A stretch of DNA of 64,000 nucleotides from Streptosporangium sp. NBC_01756. GTDB taxonomy: Bacteria; Actinomycetota; Actinomycetes; Streptosporangiales; Streptosporangiaceae. Made by a program: the position numbers and the translations under genes. Every line of letters begins with the position of its first letter. Position 1 is the stretch's first letter. Below, one piece after another: positions 44,295-53,304 of this stretch. The DNA lies in contig NZ_CP109130.1 in the NCBI RefSeq assembly GCF_035917975.1, forward strand, positions 1,364,001-1,428,000, written 5' to 3'. Under the pieces are notes generated by a model, which saw only the letters and a program-made list of their open reading frames with translations, made no database searches and was not told the origin of the DNA.

Positions 44295-47200
44295 GTGCTG
44301 GTGGTCCATGGTGCCTGGGCGGACGGTCGGCTGGGGGTCTGGGCGGAGGACACCGCGTCGGCCCCCGGGCCCGTTTCCCGGGCCGCGTTCCGCCCGCATC
44401 CGTTCGCGGCCCCGGTGGCCGCCCTCGGCGCGGTCCTCGCCCCGGCGGGCCCGGGTGGGACACCCGCCTCGGTGCCCTCGGCCGGGGCCGGGGAGCACGA
44501 GCTGACGATCCTGCTCCCCGGTTCCGCCCGGGGTCCGCTGCCCTCCCCCGAATCCGGGCTCACGCGCCCGGCTCGGAGCTCACGGAGCTCGCGGATCTCC
44601 GCCTGGCGCGTCCCCGCGCTCCTGCTCACCCCGGCCGGCGCGCTCGCCCTGCTCGATCCCCTGTCCGATCCGGACGCGGAGCCGTACGGCCTCGGTTCCG
44701 CGGAGGAACGCGGATGGGTCCCCGGCCTCTCCCTGCGCTACTTCGCGGTGGTCGCCGAACACGCGCGGAGCCTGGTGCGGCGCGGCCGGCTCCTGCCCCG
44801 GCTCGTCCGCCAGGACGGTGAGCACGCGGCCCGCTGGCGGCCCGTGCTGACCGGAGCCGATCCGGCGGTGATCCGCGAGCTGGCCGCCGCGATGCCTCCG
44901 GTCTGCAGGGCCGTGGCGCCCGCAGAGCGCCCGTCGGCGGACGTGCTGCGCGAGGCGCTGAACGGCCTGGTGGACGGCGCGGCGCGGCTGTCCCTGCCCG
45001 ACCGTCTCATCCTCGGCCAGCGGCCGGGGGCCAGAGCGCCCCTGCCCGACCGCTGGCTGTACGCGCTGACCGGTGAGGACGCCATGCTCTCGGCCGTCAG
45101 GACCGCCGAGGCGGCGGAGCTCTCCGCCGCCCTCGACGACTGGTCCGCCGCGGCACACGAGCTGGACGGGCCGGTCCGGGCCTGCTTCCGGCTCATCGAG
45201 CCGGCCGGTGAGGGACGGTCCTGGACGATGGAGTTCGGGCTGGGCCCCGGCCGCTCCCAGGTCGCCTCCGGCGGTCGGGGAGCCGGGGCGGACGACGCCG
45301 ACGGGCCGATCGGCTACCTGTCGGCCGACCGGATCAGAGCCGGGGAGAGCGCCCCCTGGCTGCCGGAGCGACCGCTGGAGGTCCTCCGCGCCGACCTCGG
45401 ACGGGCCGTCCGCCTGCACCCCGGCCTCTACGGCGCGCTGCGCGACCCTGAGCCGTCCGGCCTGGCGGTCGAGACGGCGTGGGCCTTCTCCTTCCTGCGC
45501 ACCGGCGCGCCCACGCTCAGCGCCGCCGGTTACGGCGTGCGGCTGCCGGCATGGGCGGGACGCCAGGGCCTGGGCCTGAAGCTGACCACGCGTGCCGTGC
45601 CCGGCGACGAGGGGGCCGGCCTGGACCGGCGGGTAAGCCTTCGGCTGGACGTGACCGTCGGCGATCACACGATCACCGGTGAGGAGCTGGCCGAGCTGGC
45701 CGGGCGCGGGATCCCGCTGGTCCGGCTCAAGGGGCGGTGGGTCGAGCTGGACGACCGGCAGCTCAAGGCGGCGTTGAAGGTCGTCGAGCAGCGGAGCGGC
45801 GGCGAGAGGACCGTGGGCGAGGTGATCCGCGAGGTCGTGGACGGCGGTGACGAGGAGCTGCCGCTGGTCGCGGTGGACGCCGACGGGCTCCTGGGAGATC
45901 TCCTCTCCGGCGAGACCGAACGCCGCCTCACCCCGGTCGCCGTGCCACAGGCGCTGGAGGGGACCCTCCGCCCCTACCAGGAGCGCGGCCTGTCCTGGCT
46001 GAGCTTCCTGTCGGACCTGGGCCTGGGCGGCATCCTCGCCGACGACATGGGGCTCGGCAAGACCATATCCACCCTTTCGCTGCTGCTGTCCGAGCGCGAG
46101 GGCGGTGCTCCCCGGCCGACGTTGCTGGTCTGCCCGATGTCGCTGGTCGGCAACTGGCAGAAGGAGGCGGCCAGGTTCGCCCCCTCGTTGCGGGTCTACG
46201 TCCACCACGGCGGCAGCCGCAGGCGGGACGACGAGCTGGCCGCGACGGTGCGGGAGGCCGACCTGGTGGTCACCACGTACGGCACGGCGCTACGGGACCT
46301 GGGAGCGCTGGCCGGCCTGGAATGGGGCAGGGTGGTCTGTGACGAGGCACAGGCGATCAAGAACAGCGCTGCCCGGCAGTCGCGGGCGGTGCGGTCGATC
46401 CCGGCCCGCACCCGGCTGGCGCTGACCGGCACGCCGGTGGAGAACCACCTGGCGGAGCTCTGGTCGCTCATGGAGTTCTGCAATCCCGGGCTGCTCGGCC
46501 CGGCCAAGCGGTTCCGCAGACGCTACCAGGAGCCGATCGAGACACGGGGCGACGAGAACGCCGCCCAGGCGCTGAAACGGGCTACCGGGCCGTTCGTGCT
46601 GCGCCGCCTCAAGACCGACAAGACGATCATCTCCGACCTGCCGGAGAAGATGGAGATGAAGGTCTGGTGCACGCTCACCCCTGAGCAGGCGGAGCTGTAC
46701 AAGGCCGTGGTGAACGACATGCTGGACAGGATCGGCGGCTCCGAGGGCATCGAGCGGCGGGGCAACGTGCTGGCGACCATGACGAGGCTGAAGCAGGTCT
46801 GCAACCATCCCGCGCATCTGCTGCGGGACGGCTCGCGGCTCGCCGGGCGGTCGGGGAAGCTGGCCCGGCTGGAGGAACTGGCAGCGGAGATCGTCGAGGA
46901 GGGCGACAAGGCCCTGGTCTTCACTCAATACACCGAGTTCGGCTCCCTGCTGCAGCCCTACCTGGCCGCGCAGCTGGACCGCCCGGTGCTGTGGCTGCAC
47001 GGTGGGCTGTCCAGGAGGCGGCGCGAGGAGCTGGTGGAGCGGTTCCAGTGCGACGACGAACCGATGCTGTTCCTGCTGTCGCTCAAGGCCGCGGGCACCG
47101 GCCTCAACCTGACCGCCGCCAACCACGTGATCCACGTGGACCGGTGGTGGAACCCCGCGGTGGAGAACCAGGCGACCGACCGGGCCTTCCGGATCGGCCA

Positions 47201-47387
47201 GACGAAGAACGTACAGGTCAGGAAGTTCATCTGCGTGGACACCCTGGAGGAGCGGATCGACGAGATGATCGAACGCAAGAAGGCGCTCGCCGAGAGCGTC
47301 GTCGGCACCGGCGAGGACTGGATCACCGGCCTGTCCACCGAGCAGTTGCGCGAGCTGTTCCGGCTCGGCCCCGGGGCGGTGAGCTGA
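44295..47387 (+). CDS. SNF2/RapA-family helicase (HepA-like)
   Basis: About 1030 aa from GTG 44295; the frame is open upstream but relatives begin with (M/V)LVVHGAW, as here. N-terminal about 480 residues form the SNF2-associated domain of actinobacterial members. The ATPase core has GILADDMGLGKTISTLSLLL (motif I, near residue 583), CDEAQAIKN (motif II, DEAQ near residue 683), LTGTPVENHLAELWSL (motif III) and, in the second RecA domain, HGGLSRRRREELVERF and NQATDRAFRIGQT (motif VI). It remodels nucleoprotein complexes using ATP. The usual downstream partner is a SWIM zinc-finger protein, represented here only by a short ORF. Confidence 0.93.
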   Translation: MLVVHGAWADGRLGVWAEDTASAPGPVSRAAFRPHPFAAPVAALGAVLAPAGPGGTPASVPSAGAGEHELTILLPGSARGPLPSPESGLTRPARSSRSSRISAWRVPALLLTPAGALALLDPLSDPDAEPYGLGSAEERGWVPGLSLRYFAVVAEHARSLVRRGRLLPRLVRQDGEHAARWRPVLTGADPAVIRELAAAMPPVCRAVAPAERPSADVLREALNGLVDGAARLSLPDRLILGQRPGARAPLPDRWLYALTGEDAMLSAVRTAEAAELSAALDDWSAAAHELDGPVRACFRLIEPAGEGRSWTMEFGLGPGRSQVASGGRGAGADDADGPIGYLSADRIRAGESAPWLPERPLEVLRADLGRAVRLHPGLYGALRDPEPSGLAVETAWAFSFLRTGAPTLSAAGYGVRLPAWAGRQGLGLKLTTRAVPGDEGAGLDRRVSLRLDVTVGDHTITGEELAELAGRGIPLVRLKGRWVELDDRQLKAALKVVEQRSGGERTVGEVIREVVDGGDEELPLVAVDADGLLGDLLSGETERRLTPVAVPQALEGTLRPYQERGLSWLSFLSDLGLGGILADDMGLGKTISTLSLLLSEREGGAPRPTLLVCPMSLVGNWQKEAARFAPSLRVYVHHGGSRRRDDELAATVREADLVVTTYGTALRDLGALAGLEWGRVVCDEAQAIKNSAARQSRAVRSIPARTRLALTGTPVENHLAELWSLMEFCNPGLLGPAKRFRRRYQEPIETRGDENAAQALKRATGPFVLRRLKTDKTIISDLPEKMEMKVWCTLTPEQAELYKAVVNDMLDRIGGSEGIERRGNVLATMTRLKQVCNHPAHLLRDGSRLAGRSGKLARLEELAAEIVEEGDKALVFTQYTEFGSLLQPYLAAQLDRPVLWLHGGLSRRRREELVERFQCDDEPMLFLLSLKAAGTGLNLTAANHVIHVDRWWNPAVENQATDRAFRIGQTKNVQVRKFICVDTLEERIDEMIERKKALAESVVGTGEDWITGLSTEQLRELFRLGPGAVS

Positions 47388-47591
47388 ATGGCCCTCGGAG
47401 ACGACGGGATCTCCCCGGCCGACTTCTACTCCCCCGCCGTCTCGCTGAACCGGTTGCGCCCTCGGCAGGACGGCGCGGCGGCCCCCGCGGACCTGCTGCT
47501 GCGGGCACTGGAGCCGCCGCCGGTCAAGGTGCGGCACATCCCGCTCGTCGACCTGCTGAGGAAGCCCTACCGGGTGCTGGGCGGCGAGTAG
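47388..47591 (+). CDS. Small ORF resembling the C-terminal tail of a SWIM zinc-finger protein (stub)
   Basis: 67 aa, ATG immediately after the helicase stop (TGAATG). The product begins MALGDDGISPADFYSPAVSL and has LLLRALEPPPVKV, then VDLLRKPYRVLGGE. In SWIM zinc-finger proteins that usually follow this helicase, the C-terminal end has the same order: an FW/FY-P segment, a proline-rich linker, LLR.L.PPP, and DLL.P.Y. The SWIM CxC...CxH motif is absent. Probably the remains of that gene after an internal deletion. Its 3' end overlaps the convergent regulator gene by 25 bases. Confidence 0.5.
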   Translation: MALGDDGISPADFYSPAVSLNRLRPRQDGAAAPADLLLRALEPPPVKVRHIPLVDLLRKPYRVLGGE

Positions 47592-50500
47592 GGCTCCCCG
47601 TGCCGGCCCGTGCCGGCGATGACCTCCTCACGGGACAGCAGCCGGCCGCGCTCGTAGCACCGGGCATACTCCTCCGGGCCGAGCGCGGCCATCGTGCGCT
47701 CGGTGATCCGCACGTGGTCGAAGTCGACCACCGCGTCGATGCCCCGGACCGTCGCGGCGCCGCCGAGGAGCATGGCCGCGGTCTCCGGGGCGCCCTCCGA
47801 GAGCACCAGCCCGGCAGATCCGATCAGCACGAGGCCGAGCACGGCCACCTCCGCCGACTCCAACGCCTGCCGCAGCGCGACGTCGAACAGCCGCCGGCCG
47901 CGGGCGAGGTCGCCCTCCTGCTCCGCCAGCAGGCCCAGCGCCGCGTTGACCGAGGCCCGGATCGACAGCGGGACGTCCGGGGTCTCGTCGATCACCCGCA
48001 CGGCCTCGGCGTAGTGGTGCCCGGCCTCGTTGAGCGCGCCGCCCTCGCGGGCGAAGTCTCCCCGGGCGCTGAACAGGTTCAGCATCGCGATCCGGTCGCC
48101 GTTTCCGATGGCCGCGTTGAGGGTCTCCTCCAGGATCTCCTCCGCCGCAGCCCGGTCTCCCGCGAGGTTGAACCCGAGTGCCAGCCGGGAGCGCAGGTAG
48201 GTGATCTCGTCGACCGCGCCGATCTCCTCCATCAGGGCGATGGCCTCGTGGACCGCCTCCAGCGCCCGTGCGGGCTCGCCGTGGAGGAAGTCCAGCTCCG
48301 CCAGTTCGGCGAGCGCGTTGGCGATGCCCCAGCGGTCTCCGATCTCCCGAAAACCGTGCAGGGCGACCGCCAGTTCGGCCCTGCCCTCGGCGATACGCCC
48401 CATGAAGAAGTGCCTGTACCCCTCGAACAGCCGGGCCGAGGCGATCACCCAGGGGTCGGGGTGGGCGAGCATGTCGTCGAGGTAGCCGTCGTCGGCCGTG
48501 AACACGCCGGTGAACAGCGCGATGATCGGCCCCGCCATCACGACCAGGGGGTGCCACGGCCGGGGCAGCTCCTCGCGCGCCAGCCGTACCACTTCGGCCA
48601 GCTCGGCCCGCACCGTGTCGAACTCGATCCCGCCCCCCGCCGCGTTGGCCCCGTAGGAGGCACGGGCCAGGACGAGCGAGGCGAGGTCGGCGCCGTCTCC
48701 CACCAGTTCGAGCACCTCACGGGCACGCCGGGCACCTTCGATCCGGTAGCCGCGCAGCCACCAGTACCACCCCAGGGCGCCGACCATCCGCAGCGCCAGA
48801 TCGAGCCTGGCCACCTCGACGGTCCAGCGGAGCGCCGCCGACAGGTTGTCGTGCTCGGCGGCCATCGCGGTGACGGTGGCGAGTTGCCCGCCGCCGCGCA
48901 GGCCGGGGTCGGACGTCTCGGCCAGTTCGGTGAAGAACACCGCGTGCGCCAGCCGTACCCGGTCGTGCTCGCCCGCCTCCGCCAGCCGCTCCCCGGCGTA
49001 GACGCGGATGGTCTCCAGCATCCGGTAGCGGATGGAGTCGTCCTGGCTATGGGCCGCCACCAGGGACTTGTCCACCAGCCGGGCCAGCACGTCGAGCACG
49101 TCGGTCCGGTCGAGCCCCTGCCCCGCGCAGATCGCCTCGGCGCCGTCGAGGGTGGCGCCTCCCGCGAAGACGGACAGGCGCCGGGCCAGTGTCCGCTCCT
49201 GCCCGTCCAGCAGGTCCCAGCTCCATCCGACCACCGCGCGGAGCGTCTGGTGGCGGGGCAGCGCCGTACGGCTGCCGCCGGTCAGCAGGCGGAAGCGGTC
49301 GTCGAGCCGGTGCGCGATCTGCTCGGCGGAGAGTGAGCGGAGCCGGGCGGCGGCGAGCTCGATGGCGAGCGGCATGCCGTCGAGCTCGCGGCAGATCCGC
49401 ACCACCGCGGCGGCCTCGGCCTCGGGCCGGTAGCCGGGGCGGACGGCGGCGGCGCGCTCGGTGAACAGGCGCACGGCCGGGTATCCGAGGGCCTCCCCGA
49501 GGTCACCGATCGCGGGCGGGAGGTCGAGCGGCGGCACCGGCCAGGTCACCTCGCCGGTGATGCCGAGCGGTTCCCGGCTGGTCGCCAGAACGCGCACCCC
49601 GGGGCACGCCGCCAGGATCCGGTCGGCGAGCGCCGCCGCCGCCTCGACCACGTGTTCGCAGTTGTCCAGGACGATCAGGAGCCGTTTTCTGGCGAGACCC
49701 GCGACAAGGCGGGCCAGCGGGTCACGGGGGGCGGGCCCGGCGATCGCCGCGGAGGAGGGGGCGGCAGGAGCCGGATCGCGTAGTTCCAGTGCCGAGAACA
49801 CCGTCTGTGGAATCTGGGCCGGCTCGGCGACCGGGGCGAGCTCGACCAGCCACACCCCGTCGGGCATCCGGCCGGCGACCGCCTCGGCCGATTCGATCGA
49901 CAGCCGGGTCTTGCCCGCCCCGCCGGGGCCGAGCAGGGTGACCAGCCGGTGGCCGGCGAGGAGCTCGGCCGTCCGCGTCACGTCGCGTTTCCGGCCGACG
50001 AAGCTGGTGATCCTGGCCGGCAGGTTGCCCCGCCGCGGAGCCGCCGGCGGAGAGTCGCTCTCACCGTGCGGGCCGCCGCCTGGCGGTGAACCCTTTCCGT
50101 CGGCCGATCCGGTCCGGGGACCGTTCTCGGTCCAGTCGCGGCGCAGCATGGAGAGATGGAGGGCGGCCAGCTCGGGCGAGGGATCCGTGCCGAGCTCGTC
50201 GGCGAAGACGGTACGGGCCTCCTGGTAGGAGGCCAGGGCCTCGATGTGGCGGCCCGAGCCGTACAGGGCGCGCATGAGCTGGCCGCGGAACCGCTCGCGC
50301 AGCGGGTGGGCGGCGATCAGCGTGGGCAGCTCCGCCGCCACCTGGGCCTGCCGCCCGAGCAGCAGGTCGGCCTCGACCCGGTCCTCGACGGCGGCCAGCC
50401 GGAGCGCGTCCAGCCGGGCGACCGCAGCGGTGACGGCGTGGACGTCCGCCAGCCCGGCCAGGGCCGGCCCTCGCCAGAGCGCGAGCGCCGCGTGGAGCGC

Positions 50501-50866
50501 GGTGGCGGCGTCGCCCGGGGCACCCGCCGTGAGCGCCGTGCGGCCCTCGGCCGCCAGCAGGGCGAACCGGTGGGCGTCCACCCGGTCGGGATCTACGGCC
50601 ATCCGGTAACCGGCCGCACCGGCCTCCACCAATCCCCGCTGATCGGCCAGAACGGCACGTAGTCGGGAAATCAGGGCCTGCAACGCGTTTCCTACGGCGT
50701 TCGGTGGACAGTCCTCCCACACCCCGTCGATCAGCCGGTCGACGGGCACGACCCGGCCCGCGTCAAGAAGCAGCAGGCCAAAGAGGGTGCGCAGGCGTTG
50801 CCCGGTGATCTCGACCGTCTTCCCGCGATGACGGATCTCCAAAGGCCCGAGGATGGCGAAGGTCAT
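47567..50866 (-). CDS. AfsR/SARP-type transcriptional regulator with BTAD, NB-ARC and TPR domains
   Basis: About 1099 aa from ATG 50866; ATGs at 50893 and 50932 are alternatives. The N-terminal winged helix (residues 1-90) begins MTFAILGPLEI and is followed by a BTAD domain ending ASYQEARTVFADELGTDPSPELAAL. The NTPase part has Walker A LLGPGGAGKTRLS, Walker B LLIVLDNCEHV and GLARRL/TTR-type motifs. From about residue 700 there are tetratricopeptide-like repeats. It binds DNA to activate transcription, often of secondary-metabolite or stress genes; its target is not apparent. It shares its 3' end with the short ORF behind the helicase. Confidence 0.92.
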   Translation of the reverse strand: MTFAILGPLEIRHRGKTVEITGQRLRTLFGLLLLDAGRVVPVDRLIDGVWEDCPPNAVGNALQALISRLRAVLADQRGLVEAGAAGYRMAVDPDRVDAHRFALLAAEGRTALTAGAPGDAATALHAALALWRGPALAGLADVHAVTAAVARLDALRLAAVEDRVEADLLLGRQAQVAAELPTLIAAHPLRERFRGQLMRALYGSGRHIEALASYQEARTVFADELGTDPSPELAALHLSMLRRDWTENGPRTGSADGKGSPPGGGPHGESDSPPAAPRRGNLPARITSFVGRKRDVTRTAELLAGHRLVTLLGPGGAGKTRLSIESAEAVAGRMPDGVWLVELAPVAEPAQIPQTVFSALELRDPAPAAPSSAAIAGPAPRDPLARLVAGLARKRLLIVLDNCEHVVEAAAALADRILAACPGVRVLATSREPLGITGEVTWPVPPLDLPPAIGDLGEALGYPAVRLFTERAAAVRPGYRPEAEAAAVVRICRELDGMPLAIELAAARLRSLSAEQIAHRLDDRFRLLTGGSRTALPRHQTLRAVVGWSWDLLDGQERTLARRLSVFAGGATLDGAEAICAGQGLDRTDVLDVLARLVDKSLVAAHSQDDSIRYRMLETIRVYAGERLAEAGEHDRVRLAHAVFFTELAETSDPGLRGGGQLATVTAMAAEHDNLSAALRWTVEVARLDLALRMVGALGWYWWLRGYRIEGARRAREVLELVGDGADLASLVLARASYGANAAGGGIEFDTVRAELAEVVRLAREELPRPWHPLVVMAGPIIALFTGVFTADDGYLDDMLAHPDPWVIASARLFEGYRHFFMGRIAEGRAELAVALHGFREIGDRWGIANALAELAELDFLHGEPARALEAVHEAIALMEEIGAVDEITYLRSRLALGFNLAGDRAAAEEILEETLNAAIGNGDRIAMLNLFSARGDFAREGGALNEAGHHYAEAVRVIDETPDVPLSIRASVNAALGLLAEQEGDLARGRRLFDVALRQALESAEVAVLGLVLIGSAGLVLSEGAPETAAMLLGGAATVRGIDAVVDFDHVRITERTMAALGPEEYARCYERGRLLSREEVIAGTGRHGEPYSPPSTR

Positions 50867-50986
50867 TTCCGTGTCCAACCTCACCCCCTCCATGCTTTGA
50901 TTCTGTCCGATTCCCGAGCATTTCCGCGCCATGGAACCTCGCGATCCGGTCTGCGCATCTTCCAGACCCGCGTAGCATCATCGGGC

Positions 50987-51553
50987 ATGGGGCAGCCGAA
51001 CACGTCTACGCGCCGCCCGCGGCAAGCCATCGGAATGGCGCTCGCCGCGGCGTCCGTTGTCGTCTCCTCCGGTTGTGGGATGGTGGGGAGCTCCGCCTCC
51101 GCCGACAGACTGCAGCTGGAGCCGATCAGCGTTTCGAGTCCCCGGTTGAAGGACGGTGCCCCGCTGCCGTCCGACTACTCATGCAACGGTTCGGCCGGCA
51201 ATCCGCCTCTGCGGTGGTCGCGGGTGCCGGACAGCACCAAGTCCGTCGCGATCGTGGCGGACAACAACGCGCGCACCGGTGGAGAGGTGAATTGGGTCGT
51301 GTTCGACATCGACCCGCGCACCAACGAGCTGGCCGAGAGCAGCATCCCGGTGGGAGCTGTGGAGGGAAGCACGACAGGCGGCAAGGTGGGCTATACCCCT
51401 CCATGCCGCGCCCAGGAGAACTATCGTTTCACTGTCTACGCGCTCGACGGCAAGGTCGACCTCAAAAAGGGTGCCTCCCTCGACAAGACCTTGAAGAGCA
51501 TCGCGGACAAGACGATCGCCTGGGGACGACTCACCGCGGCGCACATCGAGTGA
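50987..51553 (+). CDS. YbhB/YbcL family (PEBP-like) lipoprotein
   Basis: 188 aa from ATG 50987. The signal peptide has a basic start and a lipobox VSSGC, so it is a lipoprotein on the outer face of the membrane. The PEBP core includes LKDGAPLPSDYSCNG, NPPLRWS, NWVVFDIDP, YTPPCRAQENYRFTVYALD and the final AWGRLTAAH. PEBP-like proteins bind phospholipid head groups or act as inhibitors of serine proteases or kinases in other organisms; the role in bacteria is unknown. It is divergent from the AfsR-type regulator, with 120 bases between the starts. Confidence 0.87.
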   Translation: MGQPNTSTRRPRQAIGMALAAASVVVSSGCGMVGSSASADRLQLEPISVSSPRLKDGAPLPSDYSCNGSAGNPPLRWSRVPDSTKSVAIVADNNARTGGEVNWVVFDIDPRTNELAESSIPVGAVEGSTTGGKVGYTPPCRAQENYRFTVYALDGKVDLKKGASLDKTLKSIADKTIAWGRLTAAHIE

Positions 51554-51736
51554 CAGGTCAGACACCGGAGGTAGTAGTGGTTACCGATTCTTCACTTAGG
51601 GTGTGACAACGCTCATAGTGGTCCGACACAATCAGATCCAATGTCCGAGCGCAGGTGATGCAAGGGGGCAGGTCGCGTCGATGGCCGCGCGACCTCACCG
51701 GCGCCGCTGGAAGGCCATGGCCTTGAGGGTGGTGCA

Positions 51737-53212
51737 ATGATCGCGGTCGTAGTGAGTTTGGTCGCCGTCGTGCTCCTCGTGCTCGTCGTCGTGGCACTGG
51801 GAATGCGGTCGATGAACCGCAGGGAGAGCGCGCTCCCCGCAGAGCGCCTACGTGAAATGGCGGAGAAGGAGGCGCAGACGCCCGCCACGTCCATCGACGA
51901 CTTCGCGACGCGCGAGCCGAAGATGAACCACTTCTCGCCCGACCTCACCCCGTTCGACGAGCCCAAGCCGCCGCGGCAGCCGCGGCAGCCGAGCTCGCGC
52001 GGTAAGAGGGGCATGAACGAGTTCGGCCAGAACGACGACTACGACGACGACTACTGGACGCGGCTCCAGGCTGACGAGGGCGGTTTCGGAGGGTCCTTGG
52101 CAGCTCGGATGGGCGCCAGCCGTCCGGTCGAGAAGGACGATCCGTCGCAGGCGGACGCCAATGCGGCCACCATGCAGGTGCCGCTGCCGAGCAGGTCACC
52201 CTCCCCCCGGGTGAGCGCGGACGCGGACGCGGTGACCACGCAGGCACCGCTGCCGAGCAGGACACCGGCGCCCCGGCCCGCACCGGCCCCCGTATCGGCC
52301 TCCGCCTCCCTGCCGTCGGGACTCGCAGACCTCGTCGGGCCGGTGCAGCCGAACCCGGCCCCCACCAGTGCCGCGCTCGCCGAGCAGCGGACGGTCACCT
52401 TCGCGGCGCCCACGCCCGGCGCCTTCGAGAGCCGTACGCCGCGCTCGAGTTCCCGCCGGAGCAGCCGTAACTCCGGCTCGGGTGGCGGCTCCCCCTCCCG
52501 TCCCGACCCGTTGAACGACCCGCTGGGCGGCTCCTACCCCCGCGGCACGGGCTCGGCGACCTCCAGCGGCTCCATGCCGGCGCTCGGCGGCCATCCCGGC
52601 CCGGACCCGCTCGCCCCGATGCCTCCGATGGGCCCGACGACCAGCGGCGGCTTTCCCGCGGCGCCGGGCTCGGACCTGCTGGGCGCGCCCTACGACGCCA
52701 CGCCGGAACAACCACCCGTCTCCGCCAATCCCTGGGCCCAGGCCACCGCTCCGGGCTCCGGGGGCTGGCCGGCCGCGAACACCGCCGACATACTCGACGA
52801 CCCCGGGCCGTCCTACAACTCCTACCAGTCGCCGGTGTACGACGCTCCGCCCGCGACCTCCTACGAGGTCCGGCCCGGTTGGGCCACCATCGACGACGAC
52901 GCGCTCACCGGACCGACCCCGGCGATCTCGACCCCGACCGGCCCCTCCCGCAGCGTGTCCTCCTACGAGGACCGCACGGCCGAGGGACGACCGGGCGGAG
53001 GCTACGGCTACGACCCCCACCAGCGCTCCACCCCGGCGACGCCGGCCGTCTGGCCGGAGCCGGCTTCCGGAGCCGGTGACGGCGCCAACACGAACTGGCC
53101 GAGCTACGGCGACCTTTACGGCACCGCTCCCACCCCCGATGGACAGGGCCACTCCGACTCCCGGGGCAACCACCGGACGCAGGAGCCTGACTATCCCGAC
53201 TATTACCGCTAA
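51737..53212 (+). CDS. Membrane-anchored proline/serine-rich protein, function unknown
   Basis: 491 aa. An N-terminal helix (MIAVVVSLVAVVLLVLVVVA) is followed by an arginine and a short linker, then an acidic segment (QNDDYDDDYWTRLQADEGG) and more than 350 residues of low-complexity Pro/Ser/Ala/Thr sequence ending in HRTQEPDYPDYYR. The single helix and absence of a cleavage motif suggest an N-out/C-in anchor. The acidic YDDDYW segment and the two near-repeats MQVPLPSRSPSPR and TQAPLPSRTPAPR are the only structured points. I do not recognise a family. Confidence 0.7.
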   Translation: MIAVVVSLVAVVLLVLVVVALGMRSMNRRESALPAERLREMAEKEAQTPATSIDDFATREPKMNHFSPDLTPFDEPKPPRQPRQPSSRGKRGMNEFGQNDDYDDDYWTRLQADEGGFGGSLAARMGASRPVEKDDPSQADANAATMQVPLPSRSPSPRVSADADAVTTQAPLPSRTPAPRPAPAPVSASASLPSGLADLVGPVQPNPAPTSAALAEQRTVTFAAPTPGAFESRTPRSSSRRSSRNSGSGGGSPSRPDPLNDPLGGSYPRGTGSATSSGSMPALGGHPGPDPLAPMPPMGPTTSGGFPAAPGSDLLGAPYDATPEQPPVSANPWAQATAPGSGGWPAANTADILDDPGPSYNSYQSPVYDAPPATSYEVRPGWATIDDDALTGPTPAISTPTGPSRSVSSYEDRTAEGRPGGGYGYDPHQRSTPATPAVWPEPASGAGDGANTNWPSYGDLYGTAPTPDGQGHSDSRGNHRTQEPDYPDYYR

Positions 53213-53225
53213 TCCCCCCCTCCCT

Positions 53226-53267
53226 CGGTAAAGGCCACCGGTAACCCGGTAAAGGCCTCCGGTAACC
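53226..53267 (+). repeat. Two tandem 21-bp copies upstream of the SulP gene
   Basis: CGGTAAAGGCCACCGGTAACC (one base over in the second copy: CTCC for CACC) occurs at 53226-53246 and 53247-53267, ending 38 bases before the SulP start. It lies 14 bases past the preceding gene and could be a binding site pair or a slippage product. Confidence 0.6.
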
Positions 53268-53304
53268 GCCCAGGCGGAGGGAGGGGGCACCGTAGAGTCT
53301 GCCC

